64,000 nucleotides of DNA from an uncultured Bacillota bacterium (GTDB lineage Bacteria; Bacillota_I; Bacilli_A; RFN20; CAG-826): positions 1 through 64,000 of the forward strand of contig CASEFL010000007.1 of the NCBI GenBank assembly GCA_949287245.1. The letters are read 5' to 3'. A model generated the notes under the pieces. It was not told the origin of the DNA. It saw only the letters and a list, made by a program, of their open reading frames with translations, and did no database searches. The translations under genes and the position numbers were made by a program. Of the stretch, positions 15,751 through 25,442 are shown piece after piece. Positions within the stretch are counted from its first letter, which is position 1. Every line of letters starts with the position of its first letter.

Positions 15751-17187
15751 ATGGTTCATGATATTATTATCATTGGAGCCGGCATTGTTGGGTGTTCTTT
15801 AGCAAGAGAACTTTCTCGCTATAAGGCTTCTTTGCTCGTGGTTGAAAAAGAAAACGATGTTTCAACCGGGACAAGTAAAGCCAACTCCGGTATATGTCAT
15901 GCTGGCTTTGATGCCAAAGAGGGCACAAAGAAAGCAAAGTTCAACGTCGAAGGAAATAGGTTAATTAAGGAACTTGCTAAAGAACTTGATTTTCCTGTTA
16001 AAGAAAATGGTGCGCTAGTTTTAGGCTTTGATGAAGAGTCTTTACCAAAATTACAAGAGCTTTATCAACGCGGTATCAAAAATGGTGTTCCTAATTTAAA
16101 AATCCTTAAAAAGGAGGAGATATTATCCTTAGAACCCACGATTAATCCAGATGTGAAATATGCTTTATACGCACCAACTTCTGCGATTGTTTCGCCTTAT
16201 GAAATGACGATTGCTTATGCGGAAAATGCTGCTAAAAATGGTGTTAATTTCCTTTTTGAAAAAGAGGTAACAAAAATTGACCATATCGCGGATCATTTTG
16301 TTTTATATTTTGCTGATGGTAGTCAAGTAGAGGGCAAGGTTTTAGTTAATTGTGCTGGGATTTACGCTGATAAAATCCACTCTTTCATCACGAATAAAGA
16401 AGCTCCTTACCATATTGTTCCAAGAAAGGGAGAATATGTTCTTCTTGATAAAACTTATGGCGATTTAACAAAACATACTTTATTCCAAACCCCAACAAAG
16501 ATGGGGAAAGGGATTTTGGTTACACCAACAACCCATAACAATATTTTAGTTGGTCCTAATGCCCATGATCTTGAGGATAAGGAAGATTTAAACACCACGA
16601 TTGAGGGATTAGATGAAGTTTGGAAGAAAGCCTTATTAACCATTCCTACTTTACCAAAAAGAGGGATTATTACGCAGTTTGCCGGACTTCGTGCCCATGC
16701 CTTAGAAACGGATGATTTCATCGTTGGTTTTGATCAAGATGTTATTGGTTTATATGAAATTGCTGCTATTGAGTCTCCTGGGTTAACTTCTGCGCCAGCA
16801 ATAGCTGTCCATGCTGCTAAAGAAATTGCTAGTTATTTAAAACTAGAAGATAACAAGAATTTTGATCCTACAAGAAAAGACATTCCTCATATTGCTCATT
16901 TATCCAATGAAGAAAGAGAAAAACTCATTGAAGAAAATCCTTTATATGGGCATGTCATTTGCCGCTGTGAAGTAGTAAGTGAAGGGGAAATTGTAGAAGC
17001 GATTCATCGCTTCCCTGGTGCAAAAGATCTTGATGGAATTAAAAGACGAACTAGAAGTGGCATGGGTCGTTGTCAAATGGGTTTCTGCACTCCAAAAGTG
17101 ATGGAAATTTTATCAAGAGAGCTTCATAAAGACATCACGGACATCACGAAAAAAGGTCATGATTCATATTTAGCGGAGAAGAGGTAA
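15751..17187 (+). CDS. FAD-dependent glycerol-3-phosphate dehydrogenase (GlpA-like)
   Basis: A 478-residue flavoprotein. The FAD-binding Rossmann motif IIIGAGIVGCSLAREL is at residues 5-20, and the DAO-type fold ends near 370. A C-terminal BFD-like [2Fe-2S] domain has HVICRCEVVSEGEI and GMGRCQMGFCTPKV (four Cys). The same order of GlpA-type oxidase, NAD/FAD oxidoreductase, DUF1667 protein and glycerol kinase is common in Firmicutes, so the likely reaction is glycerol-3-phosphate to dihydroxyacetone phosphate. ATG 15751 follows GGGAGATG; the promoter at 15700 excludes earlier starts. It is the first gene of a four- or five-gene operon. Confidence 0.85.
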   Translation: MVHDIIIIGAGIVGCSLARELSRYKASLLVVEKENDVSTGTSKANSGICHAGFDAKEGTKKAKFNVEGNRLIKELAKELDFPVKENGALVLGFDEESLPKLQELYQRGIKNGVPNLKILKKEEILSLEPTINPDVKYALYAPTSAIVSPYEMTIAYAENAAKNGVNFLFEKEVTKIDHIADHFVLYFADGSQVEGKVLVNCAGIYADKIHSFITNKEAPYHIVPRKGEYVLLDKTYGDLTKHTLFQTPTKMGKGILVTPTTHNNILVGPNAHDLEDKEDLNTTIEGLDEVWKKALLTIPTLPKRGIITQFAGLRAHALETDDFIVGFDQDVIGLYEIAAIESPGLTSAPAIAVHAAKEIASYLKLEDNKNFDPTRKDIPHIAHLSNEEREKLIEENPLYGHVICRCEVVSEGEIVEAIHRFPGAKDLDGIKRRTRSGMGRCQMGFCTPKVMEILSRELHKDITDITKKGHDSYLAEKR

Positions 17188-17190
17188 TTT

Positions 17191-18456
17191 ATGATTCATC
17201 ATGAGTTAGTTATTGTTGGCGGAGGACCAGCAGGATTAGCTGCTGCTCTTGGTGCCTATGAAGAAGGTTTACGCGACATCTTAATCTTAGAACGGGAAGA
17301 TCAATTAGGAGGAATCCTTAATCAATGCATTCATAATGGATTTGGCCTACATACTTTTAAAGAGGAGTTAACAGGTCCTGAATACGCATCGCGTTACATC
17401 AAGCAAGTGAAAGAGAAAAAGATTCCTTATAAGCTTGGAACAACAGTTATTGATGTAACAAAAGAGAAAGTCATCACTGCTTTAAATCAAGAGGATGGAT
17501 TACTTCTCATACAAGCGGATGCCATTATTTTAGCTTGTGGATGTAGAGAACGTCCGCGAGGTGCAATTAATATTGCAGGAGGTCGGTGCGCAGGAATTTA
17601 TTCTGCAGGTACAGCGCAAAAACTCGTCAATATCGATGGACTGAAAGTAGGAAAAGAAGTTGTTATTTTAGGTTCTGGGGATATTGGCTTAATCATGGCA
17701 AGAAGAATGACTTTTGAAGGGGCAAAAGTTAAGGCTGTCTGCGAGTTAATGCCTTATTCTTCCGGATTAAATCGAAACATTGTTCAATGCTTAAATGACT
17801 TCGACATTCCTTTATATTTTTCTCACACTGTTATTAATATTAAAGGGAAAAATCGTGTGGAAGGGGTCACGATTGCAAAAGTAGATGAACATTTAAATCC
17901 CATTCTTGATACCGCTTTTGAAATTCCTTGTGACACCCTTTTGCTTTCTGTTGGTTTGCTTCCAGAAAACGAGTTAGCAAGAACTTGTGGGGTAAATTTA
18001 TCGCGTGTGACTAGTGGTGCGGTCGTTGACGAGAATATGATGACAAATTTAGAAGGGATTTTTGAATGTGGAAACGTTCTCCATGTTCATGATCTTGTAG
18101 ATTTTGTCTCGGAAGAAGCCATAAATGCAGGGAAATCGGCCGCCAAATATCTGCGTAAAGAAATCACCTCTCAAGAGCATGTTCTAACGATTAAAACTTC
18201 TAACGGAATTCGTTATAGTGTGCCGCAGCTGATTAAAATTAACGAAGATTACTCTCCAATTCAATTTAAAATGCGGGTGAATAATGTTTATAAAAATGTA
18301 GAAGTTGCTTTGCTTGTCGATGGAGAAAAAGTAGCGCGCAAAATCAAACAAATCGTCACTCCAGGGGAAATGGAAACTTTGCTTGTAAAAGAAGATGTTG
18401 TGGAAAAAATAAAACACGCAAAAGAAGTGGAATTTACATTAATCAGGAGGAGTTAA
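17191..18456 (+). CDS. FAD/NAD(P)-dependent oxidoreductase (glycerol operon)
   Basis: A 421-residue pyridine-nucleotide-disulfide-type oxidoreductase. It has the FAD motif VGGGPAGLAAALGAYEEG at residues 8-25, the NAD(P) motif VILGSGDIGLIMARRM near 157, and a C-terminal FAD contact EGIFECGNVLHVHDLVDFV. It starts 3 bases after the GlpA-like gene. In such clusters it is thought to pass electrons from the GlpA-like flavoprotein to NAD or a carrier; this is inferred from context. Confidence 0.85.
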   Translation: MIHHELVIVGGGPAGLAAALGAYEEGLRDILILEREDQLGGILNQCIHNGFGLHTFKEELTGPEYASRYIKQVKEKKIPYKLGTTVIDVTKEKVITALNQEDGLLLIQADAIILACGCRERPRGAINIAGGRCAGIYSAGTAQKLVNIDGLKVGKEVVILGSGDIGLIMARRMTFEGAKVKAVCELMPYSSGLNRNIVQCLNDFDIPLYFSHTVINIKGKNRVEGVTIAKVDEHLNPILDTAFEIPCDTLLLSVGLLPENELARTCGVNLSRVTSGAVVDENMMTNLEGIFECGNVLHVHDLVDFVSEEAINAGKSAAKYLRKEITSQEHVLTIKTSNGIRYSVPQLIKINEDYSPIQFKMRVNNVYKNVEVALLVDGEKVARKIKQIVTPGEMETLLVKEDVVEKIKHAKEVEFTLIRRS

Positions 18457-18457
18457 G

Positions 18458-18820
18458 ATGCGCGAACTGATTTGTATTTGCTGTCCGTTAGGTTGCCACA
18501 TTAAAGTGGATGATTCGGATATTCATCATTTAAAAGTAACAGGGAATACTTGTCTTAGAGGGGATAAGTACGCTCGCGATGAAGTGACTTGCCCAAAAAG
18601 AGTTGTCACTTCTATTTGCGAAGTTGATGGAGGAGAAATTGAAGTTGTTTCTTGCAAGACAAAAGAAGCAATTGATAAAAAGCTCATTTTCCCTGCTTTA
18701 GAGGAAATTAAAAAAGTTAAGTTAACTGCTCCTGTTCATGAAGGAGATATCTTAATTGCGAACATTCTTGGTACAGGTGTGGATATTGTTGCCACAAAAA
18801 CTGTAGAAAGGAGAAAATAA
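18458..18820 (+). CDS. DUF1667-family Cys-rich protein
   Basis: A 120-residue protein with [12 protein letters not shown] at the N-terminus and further Cys at [16 protein letters not shown] and TSIC: the conserved pattern of DUF1667, a probable metal or Fe-S binding partner of glycerol-3-phosphate oxidoreductases. AGGAGG lies just upstream. It overlaps glpK by one base (TAATGG junction). Confidence 0.88.
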   Translation: MRELICICCPLGCHIKVDDSDIHHLKVTGNTCLRGDKYARDEVTCPKRVVTSICEVDGGEIEVVSCKTKEAIDKKLIFPALEEIKKVKLTAPVHEGDILIANILGTGVDIVATKTVERRK

Positions 18821-20316
18821 TGGAGCAATCCAAATACATTTTGGCTTTAGACCAAGGTACAACTTCTTCCCGAGCAATCATCTTTGATTCTCATGGAGAA
18901 ATTCGGGGAATTGCTCAACAAGAATTCGCTCAGATTTATCCCAAAACAGGCTGGGTTGAACATGATCCCATTGAAATTCTTAGTTCACAAATTGGGGTAA
19001 TACCTGAAGCCTTAATCCGGGCAAAAATCCAAGCAAAAGACATTGTGGCAATAGGGATTACTAATCAAAGAGAAACAACGATTGTTTGGGATAAAGAAAC
19101 GGGGGAACCCATTTATAACGCAATTGTTTGGCAGTGTCGAAGAACGGCGTGTTTTTGTGAAGAACTTATTAAAAAAGGATACAAAGACATCATTTATGAT
19201 AAGACCGGTTTGGTGATTGACGCTTATTTTTCTGCTACAAAAATTAAATGGATTTTGGATAATGTTCCAAAAGCAAGAGAAAAAGCAAATAAAGGTCAAC
19301 TCCTTTTTGGCACGATTGATACTTTCTTAATGTGGAAATTATCCAATGGGAAGATTTTTGCCACAGACTATACCAATGCCTCAAGGACCATGCTTTTTAA
19401 TATTCATACCTTAAAATGGGATGATGAGTTATTAGAGCTTTTTGACATTCCGCGAAGCATGTTACCAGAAGTTTATCCTTCTTCTTATATGTATGGGTAT
19501 GCGCATGAGTCGTATTTAGGTCACCGTATACCTATTTGTGGTGTTGTTGGTGATCAACAAGCGGCCTTATTTGGTCAACTTTGTGTCCATAAAGGGGAAG
19601 TAAAAAATACTTTTGGCACAGGATGTTTCCTTTTAGCGAATACGGGCGATATATGTGTAAAATCCAAAAACGGTTTAATTACTACCCTATCGGCTTGTAC
19701 AAAAGGAAATAAACCAAGTTATGTTTTAGAAGGTTCCGTTTTTGTTGGTGGCGCCATTGTTCAGTGGCTTCGTGATGAGATGCGCTTAGTAAAAAGCGCC
19801 GAAGAAACAGAAAAATACGCCAATGCAGTTTCCTCTTGTAACGGAGTTTATATCGTTCCTTCATTTGTTGGTCTTGGGGCCCCACACTGGCAACCGGATG
19901 TTCGGGGTTTAGTGACAGGTTTAACAAGAGGTACAAAAAAAGAACACTTTATTCGCGCCGCCTTAGAAGGAATTGCTTATCAAGTTTATGATATTTATAA
20001 GGCTATGGAAGAAGATTTGGGAGTGAGTCTCACTTCTTTAAGTGTTGATGGTGGTGCTTCAAGAAATAATTTCTTAATGCAGTTCCAAGCCGATATTCTT
20101 GGATGCAAAGTCATTCGTCCAAAAGTTGTTGAAGTTACCGCTTTAGGCGCAGCTTATCTAGCTGGTTTAGAAGCGGGTTATTGGAAAGATATAGAAGAAA
20201 TTAAACATAACAAAGTCATAGAACGGGAATTCCTCCCGTCTATGGACTTGGAAAGGAGGGAGCGACGAATTAAAGGTTGGCATAAAGCCGTCAAGATGGC
20301 TTGTATGAAAGATTAG
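18820..20316 (+). CDS. glpK: glycerol kinase
   Basis: A 498-residue FGGY-family kinase. [16 protein letters not shown] is the N-terminal phosphate-binding motif, [16 protein letters not shown] and [11 protein letters not shown] are glycerol kinase signatures, and [13 protein letters not shown] and [13 protein letters not shown] complete the ATP site. Full family length (about 500). It makes glycerol-3-phosphate, the substrate of the dehydrogenase encoded upstream in the same operon. No glycerol facilitator gene is nearby. Confidence 0.95.
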   Translation: MEQSKYILALDQGTTSSRAIIFDSHGEIRGIAQQEFAQIYPKTGWVEHDPIEILSSQIGVIPEALIRAKIQAKDIVAIGITNQRETTIVWDKETGEPIYNAIVWQCRRTACFCEELIKKGYKDIIYDKTGLVIDAYFSATKIKWILDNVPKAREKANKGQLLFGTIDTFLMWKLSNGKIFATDYTNASRTMLFNIHTLKWDDELLELFDIPRSMLPEVYPSSYMYGYAHESYLGHRIPICGVVGDQQAALFGQLCVHKGEVKNTFGTGCFLLANTGDICVKSKNGLITTLSACTKGNKPSYVLEGSVFVGGAIVQWLRDEMRLVKSAEETEKYANAVSSCNGVYIVPSFVGLGAPHWQPDVRGLVTGLTRGTKKEHFIRAALEGIAYQVYDIYKAMEEDLGVSLTSLSVDGGASRNNFLMQFQADILGCKVIRPKVVEVTALGAAYLAGLEAGYWKDIEEIKHNKVIEREFLPSMDLERRERRIKGWHKAVKMACMKD

Positions 20317-20354
20317 CCATCCATTTTAGCCATGAAGAAAGGAGTATAAAAATC

Positions 20355-22418
20355 ATGCTAAAATATTGGAAAGAAAACAAAAAGAGCCTGCTTTGCCTAA
20401 TTATTGGGCTTTTAGCCATTCTTGTTAGCTCTTTTTGTGGTTCTTTAATACAAACTGCTGGATATTCTGTCTCGGTTAGCGATCTTAGGGATGCGAGTAA
20501 TGAAGGGACGATGTCCAAAGTAGTGGTTAGTGAGACGGGAGAAGAGACTACAGAAGAAATTGAAATTGAAGGTCTTGTTGTCTCCGGACTTTTATTTAAA
20601 CCAAATTCTGCTACGGCAGATTCTCCTCATCCTGGTGTTGTTTTAACCCATGGTTATTTAAATAACCGGGAATTACAACTTCCTTTTGCTATTGAGTTAG
20701 CGCGTCGTGGATTTGTTGTTTTAGCCATTGACCGTGAAGGCCATGGTAATTACGAAAATAGTGGTAGTACCGGCGCGATGATGGCTACAAATGGGTTATA
20801 TGATTCGGCCAAATATTTATATAACCTTGATTATGTTGATAAGGATCGTATCGGCATTTCTGGTCACTCGATGGGTGGCTTTACTACGGCCATGGTATTA
20901 ATGCAAGATGCTAGCGTTGGTATTGTATCTGCTGGCTTAATGCAAGGCTGGTCGACCTTCATGGGCGCTGGAAGCGATGTTGACGTTGGCTTCTTAAAGG
21001 CTGACGATGATGAATTCTTCTTTACGGGTGTGGATGCCTCTGGAGAACCAACCATTTCTCGAGAATTCCTCCACTCCACAACCGCCGCAAATTTTGTTGG
21101 TCTTACTTATGAAGAAGGCGGAGAAATTAATGTTCAAAATAAAGCCTATTATGTAAATGGGCAAGTTGTTGAACGGACTCTTGGAACGGCCATTGATGAA
21201 CCCTTTAGAGTCATCTATGAAGAAAATGAAATCCACCCATTAAATCACTGGTCGATTCCTTCTACGGGTAATTTGGTTGATTTCTTCTATACCGCTTTTG
21301 GTACCCCAGAGGGTTACGGTGTTCTTGATTTATCTAACCAAGTATGGTGGTTAAAAGAAGCGTTCGCCTTAATTGGCCTTCTTGCCATATTCTTCTTAAT
21401 CTTCCCGCTTGTCTCTCTTGCCTTAACCATTCCTGCCTTTAAGTCATTAAAGACGAGAAAAGTGAAATTTGCCCTTGCTTTATTACCAAGCGGAGAAGGA
21501 AGAGAAAACGCTCCCAGTCCAGAGGCTTATGCCTATCAGGATGTCGAGGTGACAGAAGAAGAACTCAAGAAAGAAGAGAAACCATTAAAACATCCATTAG
21601 ATTGGGTGTTCTATTTCCTCCCTGCTCTTGCTTGTACCTTCTTCTCAGGTTTTGTTATCCAAAGCTTTGTCAATGAATGGGGTGATCGTTGGTTCCCCAA
21701 CACCCAACTTTATCCACAAGATACAACAAACTGGGTTGCTTTGTGGTCTGTTGCCTGTGGTGTCTTTGCGATTGTCATGGTCTTACTCTTCTACTTTGTT
21801 AAACTTGGAATTAATAAGTGGCAGTATCGCACCAATCCTCAAGAAGCACCAAAAGTGGATAATCCTTTAGCAACTGCAAAAATTAGTGGTACAAACTTCT
21901 TAAAGACCCTTGTTCTTGCTTTTGGAATCGTTATTGTTCTTTATCTTATCGTCTTCATTAACTGGTCTATCTTCACTGTTGACTTCCGTATTTGGACATT
22001 CACGATCAAAGTGTTTAATGTTCCAGAAATGGTCCCAACCGCCATGAGATATCTCCTCTTCTTTGCCATGTTCTATGTGTTAAGCGGCATTGCCAATCAA
22101 ACATATCGGACATCGACATTGCCAGAATGGGCAAGCATTGCTATTAACGCCTTCTTTAATGTCTTTGGTATCTTCTTAGTCATTATGATTCAATATGGTA
22201 CTTTCAAGTCTACTGGTGTCTTATGGCAAGGCGATATGGCCTTAGGATACATTGTCCTATTCCCAATTATTCCTATTCTCATTATTGCGACCATCATTTC
22301 TCGTTTACTTTACAAGAAGACAGGAAACATCTGGCTTGGTTCCTTAATTAACGCAATTCTCTTCACGATGATTACGGTTTCAGGAACAGCTGCTTCCTTC
22401 TCCTATGTAATGGGTTAA
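20355..22418 (+). CDS. membrane-anchored alpha/beta hydrolase
   Basis: A 687-residue protein. One N-terminal helix (about 12-32) is followed by an extracytoplasmic alpha/beta hydrolase domain: GVVLTHGYLNNRELQLPFA (oxyanion region), FVVLAIDREGHG, and the nucleophile elbow GISGHSMGGFT (Ser about residue 179). The C-terminal half has about eight membrane helices (from about 340 to the end). This fusion of a dienelactone-hydrolase-like domain to a polytopic membrane domain occurs in uncharacterised Firmicutes proteins. ATG 20355 follows AAAGGAG. It lies 38 bases after glpK and may be cotranscribed; the substrate is unknown. Confidence 0.75.
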   Translation: MLKYWKENKKSLLCLIIGLLAILVSSFCGSLIQTAGYSVSVSDLRDASNEGTMSKVVVSETGEETTEEIEIEGLVVSGLLFKPNSATADSPHPGVVLTHGYLNNRELQLPFAIELARRGFVVLAIDREGHGNYENSGSTGAMMATNGLYDSAKYLYNLDYVDKDRIGISGHSMGGFTTAMVLMQDASVGIVSAGLMQGWSTFMGAGSDVDVGFLKADDDEFFFTGVDASGEPTISREFLHSTTAANFVGLTYEEGGEINVQNKAYYVNGQVVERTLGTAIDEPFRVIYEENEIHPLNHWSIPSTGNLVDFFYTAFGTPEGYGVLDLSNQVWWLKEAFALIGLLAIFFLIFPLVSLALTIPAFKSLKTRKVKFALALLPSGEGRENAPSPEAYAYQDVEVTEEELKKEEKPLKHPLDWVFYFLPALACTFFSGFVIQSFVNEWGDRWFPNTQLYPQDTTNWVALWSVACGVFAIVMVLLFYFVKLGINKWQYRTNPQEAPKVDNPLATAKISGTNFLKTLVLAFGIVIVLYLIVFINWSIFTVDFRIWTFTIKVFNVPEMVPTAMRYLLFFAMFYVLSGIANQTYRTSTLPEWASIAINAFFNVFGIFLVIMIQYGTFKSTGVLWQGDMALGYIVLFPIIPILIIATIISRLLYKKTGNIWLGSLINAILFTMITVSGTAASFSYVMG

Positions 22419-22436
22419 TCCATCTTTAAATGAGAT

Positions 22437-22463
22437 AAGAGCTCCTTCGGGAGCTCTTTTTTG
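22437..22463 (+). terminator. rho-independent terminator
   Basis: AAGAGCTCC-TTCG-GGAGCTCTT followed by TTTT; a strong hairpin ending the glycerol/hydrolase operon. Confidence 0.95.
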
Positions 22464-22626
22464 TAAATTAGAGACTTATTCTTTCTTCCACTGTTCATCA
22501 ATTTCTTATTCTTTAAGAAAATATTTCATGAATAATGTGAAAGTCTCCATAATTTTTTGCTTCTATTCTTTAAAAATCTCTTAATAAAATGATTGAAATA
22601 TATCGATAAGGATTACTATTCTCCAA

Positions 22627-22725
22627 AATAGAGAATTAGGAGTAGAGTTTTCTCTATTCTAAATACTCCCTTGTAAGAGTACTTGCACAATTTCTTTATA
22701 CAATGCTTATGGAGGTACTTTCCTT
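22627..22725 (+). promoter_or_regulatory. leader with competing hairpins before glycosyltransferase
   Basis: AATAGAGAA at 22627..22635 pairs with TTCTCTATT at 22650..22658. GGAGTA at 22639..22644 pairs with TACTCC at 22663..22668, which in turn can pair its TACTC with GAGTA at 22677..22681. These pairings exclude each other, as in an attenuator. The ribosome binding site GGAGG lies at 22710..22714. It is unclear whether the region is transcribed. Confidence 0.35.
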
Positions 22726-23916
22726 ATGGTTGTAACCGTTGTAGCTGATGTGCTTGGCGAACAAAGTAATGGCGTGACCATTTGTGCGCTCAATCTTATT
22801 CACGCTTTAAAAGAAGCTGGTCATACTGTTCGTGTTTTATGTGCCGATGAAGATAAAAAAGGAGTAGAAGGATATTATGTTTTGCCTTCTATCAATGTCG
22901 GTCCTTTTCAAAAAATTGTCGATGAAAATGGTGTTGTTCTTGCAAAACCTGATGTGTTAGAAATTTGTCGTGCTTTTCGAGGAGCGGATTTAGTTCACAT
23001 TATGGCTCCCTTTCCTATGGGGAGAGTTGCGGCAAAAATTGCACATCTTTTAAATATTCCTATAACTATGGGTTTTCATGTTCAACCAAAAAACGTAACG
23101 GCACATTTTGTAGGAACCTTCCGTTCTCGGTTTATCAGCAATCTTCTTTTTAAAGATTTCTGGAAACATTTTTATATTTATGCGGATGCTGTCCATTATC
23201 CTATTCTATTTATTCGCGATTCTTTTGAGTCTGCTTGTGGACATCGAACCAATGGTTATGTTATTTCCAATGGTACGCCAAAAGACTTTTTGCCTCGTAA
23301 TGTGGAGCGTCCACTTGAATGGGGAGATAAGTTTGTCATTGTTTGTACTGGAAGATATTCAAAAGAAAAGAAACAAATTCTGCTTCTTAAAGCTTTGACT
23401 CATTCGAAATATAAAGATCGAATTCTTCCTATTTTCCCAGGGCAAGGAAGAAAAGAAAAACAATTAAAAAACTATGCAAAACGCCATCATTTACATCCAA
23501 TTTTTAAATTATTTGGTCGTGAAGAGATGAGTGATTTGCTGAATGCTGCTGATTTATATGTTTTATCAAGCGAAGCCGAAATTGAGTCTGTTGCGTGTTT
23601 AGAAGCCATGACCTGTGGGGCGGTACCCGTAATGAATAATTCTCCCTGGAACGGGAATAGGAGTTACGCTCTTCATCCTGAGAATTTATTTGCCAAAAAC
23701 AATCCTCGTGATTTAGCAAGAAAAATCGATTATTGGATTGAGCATCCTGAACGTTTAAAAGAAGTAAAAAAGGAATATATCGAATTTTCTAATGGGATGA
23801 CGATTGAACTTTCCATGCGTAAAATGGTGGCCATGATTGAAGAAGTGGCACATCACGGAAAAAGAGGAAATGAAGAAGTTCTTTTATCCGAGCCGGAAAG
23901 AGTCTTTGAAGAATGA
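22726..23916 (+). CDS. GT4-family glycosyltransferase, probable glycolipid synthase
   Basis: A 396-residue GT-B enzyme. The N-terminal half opens with VADVLGEQSNGVTICALNLI and contains VHIMAPFPMGRVAAKIA. The C-terminal half has the nucleotide-sugar site (CTGRYSKEKKQ) and SSEAEIESVACLEAMTCGAVPVM with the EX7E pattern. It resembles the 1,2-diacylglycerol glucosyltransferases of Acholeplasma and other Bacilli. The next gene, overlapping by 4 bases (ATGA), is a lysophospholipid-type acyltransferase, supporting a membrane-lipid role. The exact sugar cannot be told. Confidence 0.75.
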   Translation: MVVTVVADVLGEQSNGVTICALNLIHALKEAGHTVRVLCADEDKKGVEGYYVLPSINVGPFQKIVDENGVVLAKPDVLEICRAFRGADLVHIMAPFPMGRVAAKIAHLLNIPITMGFHVQPKNVTAHFVGTFRSRFISNLLFKDFWKHFYIYADAVHYPILFIRDSFESACGHRTNGYVISNGTPKDFLPRNVERPLEWGDKFVIVCTGRYSKEKKQILLLKALTHSKYKDRILPIFPGQGRKEKQLKNYAKRHHLHPIFKLFGREEMSDLLNAADLYVLSSEAEIESVACLEAMTCGAVPVMNNSPWNGNRSYALHPENLFAKNNPRDLARKIDYWIEHPERLKEVKKEYIEFSNGMTIELSMRKMVAMIEEVAHHGKRGNEEVLLSEPERVFEE

Positions 23917-24707
23917 AAAAAAAGATTGTCTATTATCATTCCTTAACGCAGGAATTCGCGACAACAAAAAACTGGAAACGAGTCGATTTACCAGATAACT
24001 ATCCTTATGTGCATAAAAACCCGTTTTATCGGTTTTTTAGTCATCTTTTTTATTATGCGATTGGTATGCCTGTTCTTTTTTTATGGATGAAAATTGGGAT
24101 AGGTTATAAAACAATTGGGAGAAAAAAATTAAAGAAGCTTAGAAAAAATGGTGGTTTTTTTGTTTATATGAATCATACTTCCGCCATTGGTGATGTATGC
24201 ATACCTCCCTTAACTATTGCCTTTCCTCATCGTTTTCGTGTGGTTTGTAATCGAGAAGCGGTTTCAAAACCTATTGTTCGCGGAATTGTCTCTACTTTTG
24301 GAGGGCTCCCTCTTCCAAATGAAAATAGTGCGAAACAAGGGAAAAATTTTGTCGAAGCCATTGAGTATTATCTAAAAAAAGGCGAAGACATTGTTATTTT
24401 TCCTGAGGCCCATATTTGGCCATATTGTACTTTTTTAAGACCTTTTGCCGCCCATGCTTTTGTCTATCCTGCAAAACTTGGCGTGCCTGTTGTTGCTTCA
24501 GTAACCACGTATAAAGAAAGAACGTTCTTTAAATTTCTTCCTCCGACAAGGGTCATACATCTTGGAGGACCTTTTTATCCTGATATGTCTCTTCCTTTGG
24601 GTGAGCGAATGGAAAAATTAGAGAAAGAAGTTCGTGAATTTATGGAAGATAAATTAGGCGCTTTAGATAATTATGAACATATTATTTATCAAAAGCAGGA
24701 CGAATAA
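23913..24707 (+). CDS. PlsC-like acyltransferase
   Basis: A 264-residue protein with one N-terminal membrane segment (about 38-62) and a PlsC-type fold. The catalytic block reads NHTSAIGD, that is His and Asp separated by five residues instead of the usual four. Block II is FGGLPLPNENSAKQG and block III IFPEAHIWPYC, in place of FPEGTRS. It is thus a divergent branch of the lysophosphatidate acyltransferase family. It is translationally coupled to the glycosyltransferase, so glycolipid or phosphatidic-acid acylation is likely; the acceptor is uncertain. Confidence 0.7.
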   Translation: MKKKIVYYHSLTQEFATTKNWKRVDLPDNYPYVHKNPFYRFFSHLFYYAIGMPVLFLWMKIGIGYKTIGRKKLKKLRKNGGFFVYMNHTSAIGDVCIPPLTIAFPHRFRVVCNREAVSKPIVRGIVSTFGGLPLPNENSAKQGKNFVEAIEYYLKKGEDIVIFPEAHIWPYCTFLRPFAAHAFVYPAKLGVPVVASVTTYKERTFFKFLPPTRVIHLGGPFYPDMSLPLGERMEKLEKEVREFMEDKLGALDNYEHIIYQKQDE

Positions 24708-24824
24708 CATTGCAAAAGGCCATTATTTTTTCTGATATTAATTTCGCATTTCGATTTCGCTTTATTTCTTGAAAAACTTTTTTGTTAATTTGTGCATCTT
24801 ACTCGCCCTTTGATAGTAAAGAAC

Positions 24825-24839
24825 TTATAATGTTTATAC
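24825..24839. promoter_or_regulatory. PerR-box-like site at rubrerythrin promoter
   Basis: TTATAAT-G-TTTATAC matches 13 of 15 positions of the PerR consensus TTATAATnATTATAA and includes the TATAAT -10 box of rubrerythrin. Peroxide control of rubrerythrin by PerR is established in clostridia. Confidence 0.55.
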
Positions 24840-24855
24840 ATAAAGGAGTTAAAAC

Positions 24856-25401
24856 ATGAAATCTCTTAAGGGAACACAAACCGAAAAGAATCTACAAGCT
24901 GCTTTTGCTGGCGAAAGTCAAGCCCGCAACAAATACACTTATTTTGCTTCAAAAGCAAAAAAAGAAGGCTATGAACAAATTGCCGCCATTTTCCTTGAAA
25001 CTGCTGATAATGAAAAGGAACACGCTAAACTTTGGTTTAAGTATTTAGAAGGTGGAGATATCCACACTACTTTAGAAAATCTCAAAGCGGCTGCGGATGG
25101 CGAAAATTATGAATGGACTGACATGTACGCCACTTTTGCGAAAGTTGCTCGTGAAGAAGGCTTTGATGAAATTGCTGCAAAATTCGAAATGGTCGGCGCC
25201 ATTGAAAAACGTCACGAAGAACGCTATTTGAAACTATTAGAAAATGTCAAAGAAGGCGTTGTCTTTATTGGCGATTCTGATCATGCTGTTTGGAAATGCC
25301 GGAACTGTGGACATATTGTTATTGGAAAATATGCTCCACAAGTTTGCCCAGTTTGCAATCACCCACAAAGTTATTTCGAACTTCGCGCTGTGAATTATTA
25401 A
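24856..25401 (+). CDS. rbr: rubrerythrin
   Basis: A 181-residue non-haem di-iron peroxidase. The ferritin-like domain has the ligands [32 protein letters not shown] and [14 protein letters not shown]. The C-terminal rubredoxin-like domain has CRNCGHIV and CPVCNHPQ, two CxxC knuckles. It reduces peroxide in anaerobes, pointing to an anaerobic, oxygen-sensitive host. It is monocistronic, with AAAGGAG upstream and a strong terminator after it. Confidence 0.95.
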   Translation: MKSLKGTQTEKNLQAAFAGESQARNKYTYFASKAKKEGYEQIAAIFLETADNEKEHAKLWFKYLEGGDIHTTLENLKAAADGENYEWTDMYATFAKVAREEGFDEIAAKFEMVGAIEKRHEERYLKLLENVKEGVVFIGDSDHAVWKCRNCGHIVIGKYAPQVCPVCNHPQSYFELRAVNY

Positions 25402-25410
25402 TCTAGACAT

Positions 25411-25442
25411 AAAAAAAGAGCCGGCAATGCCGGCCTTTTTTA
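25411..25442. terminator. bidirectional rho-independent terminator
   Basis: GCCGGC-AAT-GCCGGC flanked by AAAAAAAG on the left and CTTTTTT on the right, so it can serve rubrerythrin and the convergent lipoprotein gene. Confidence 0.93.
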
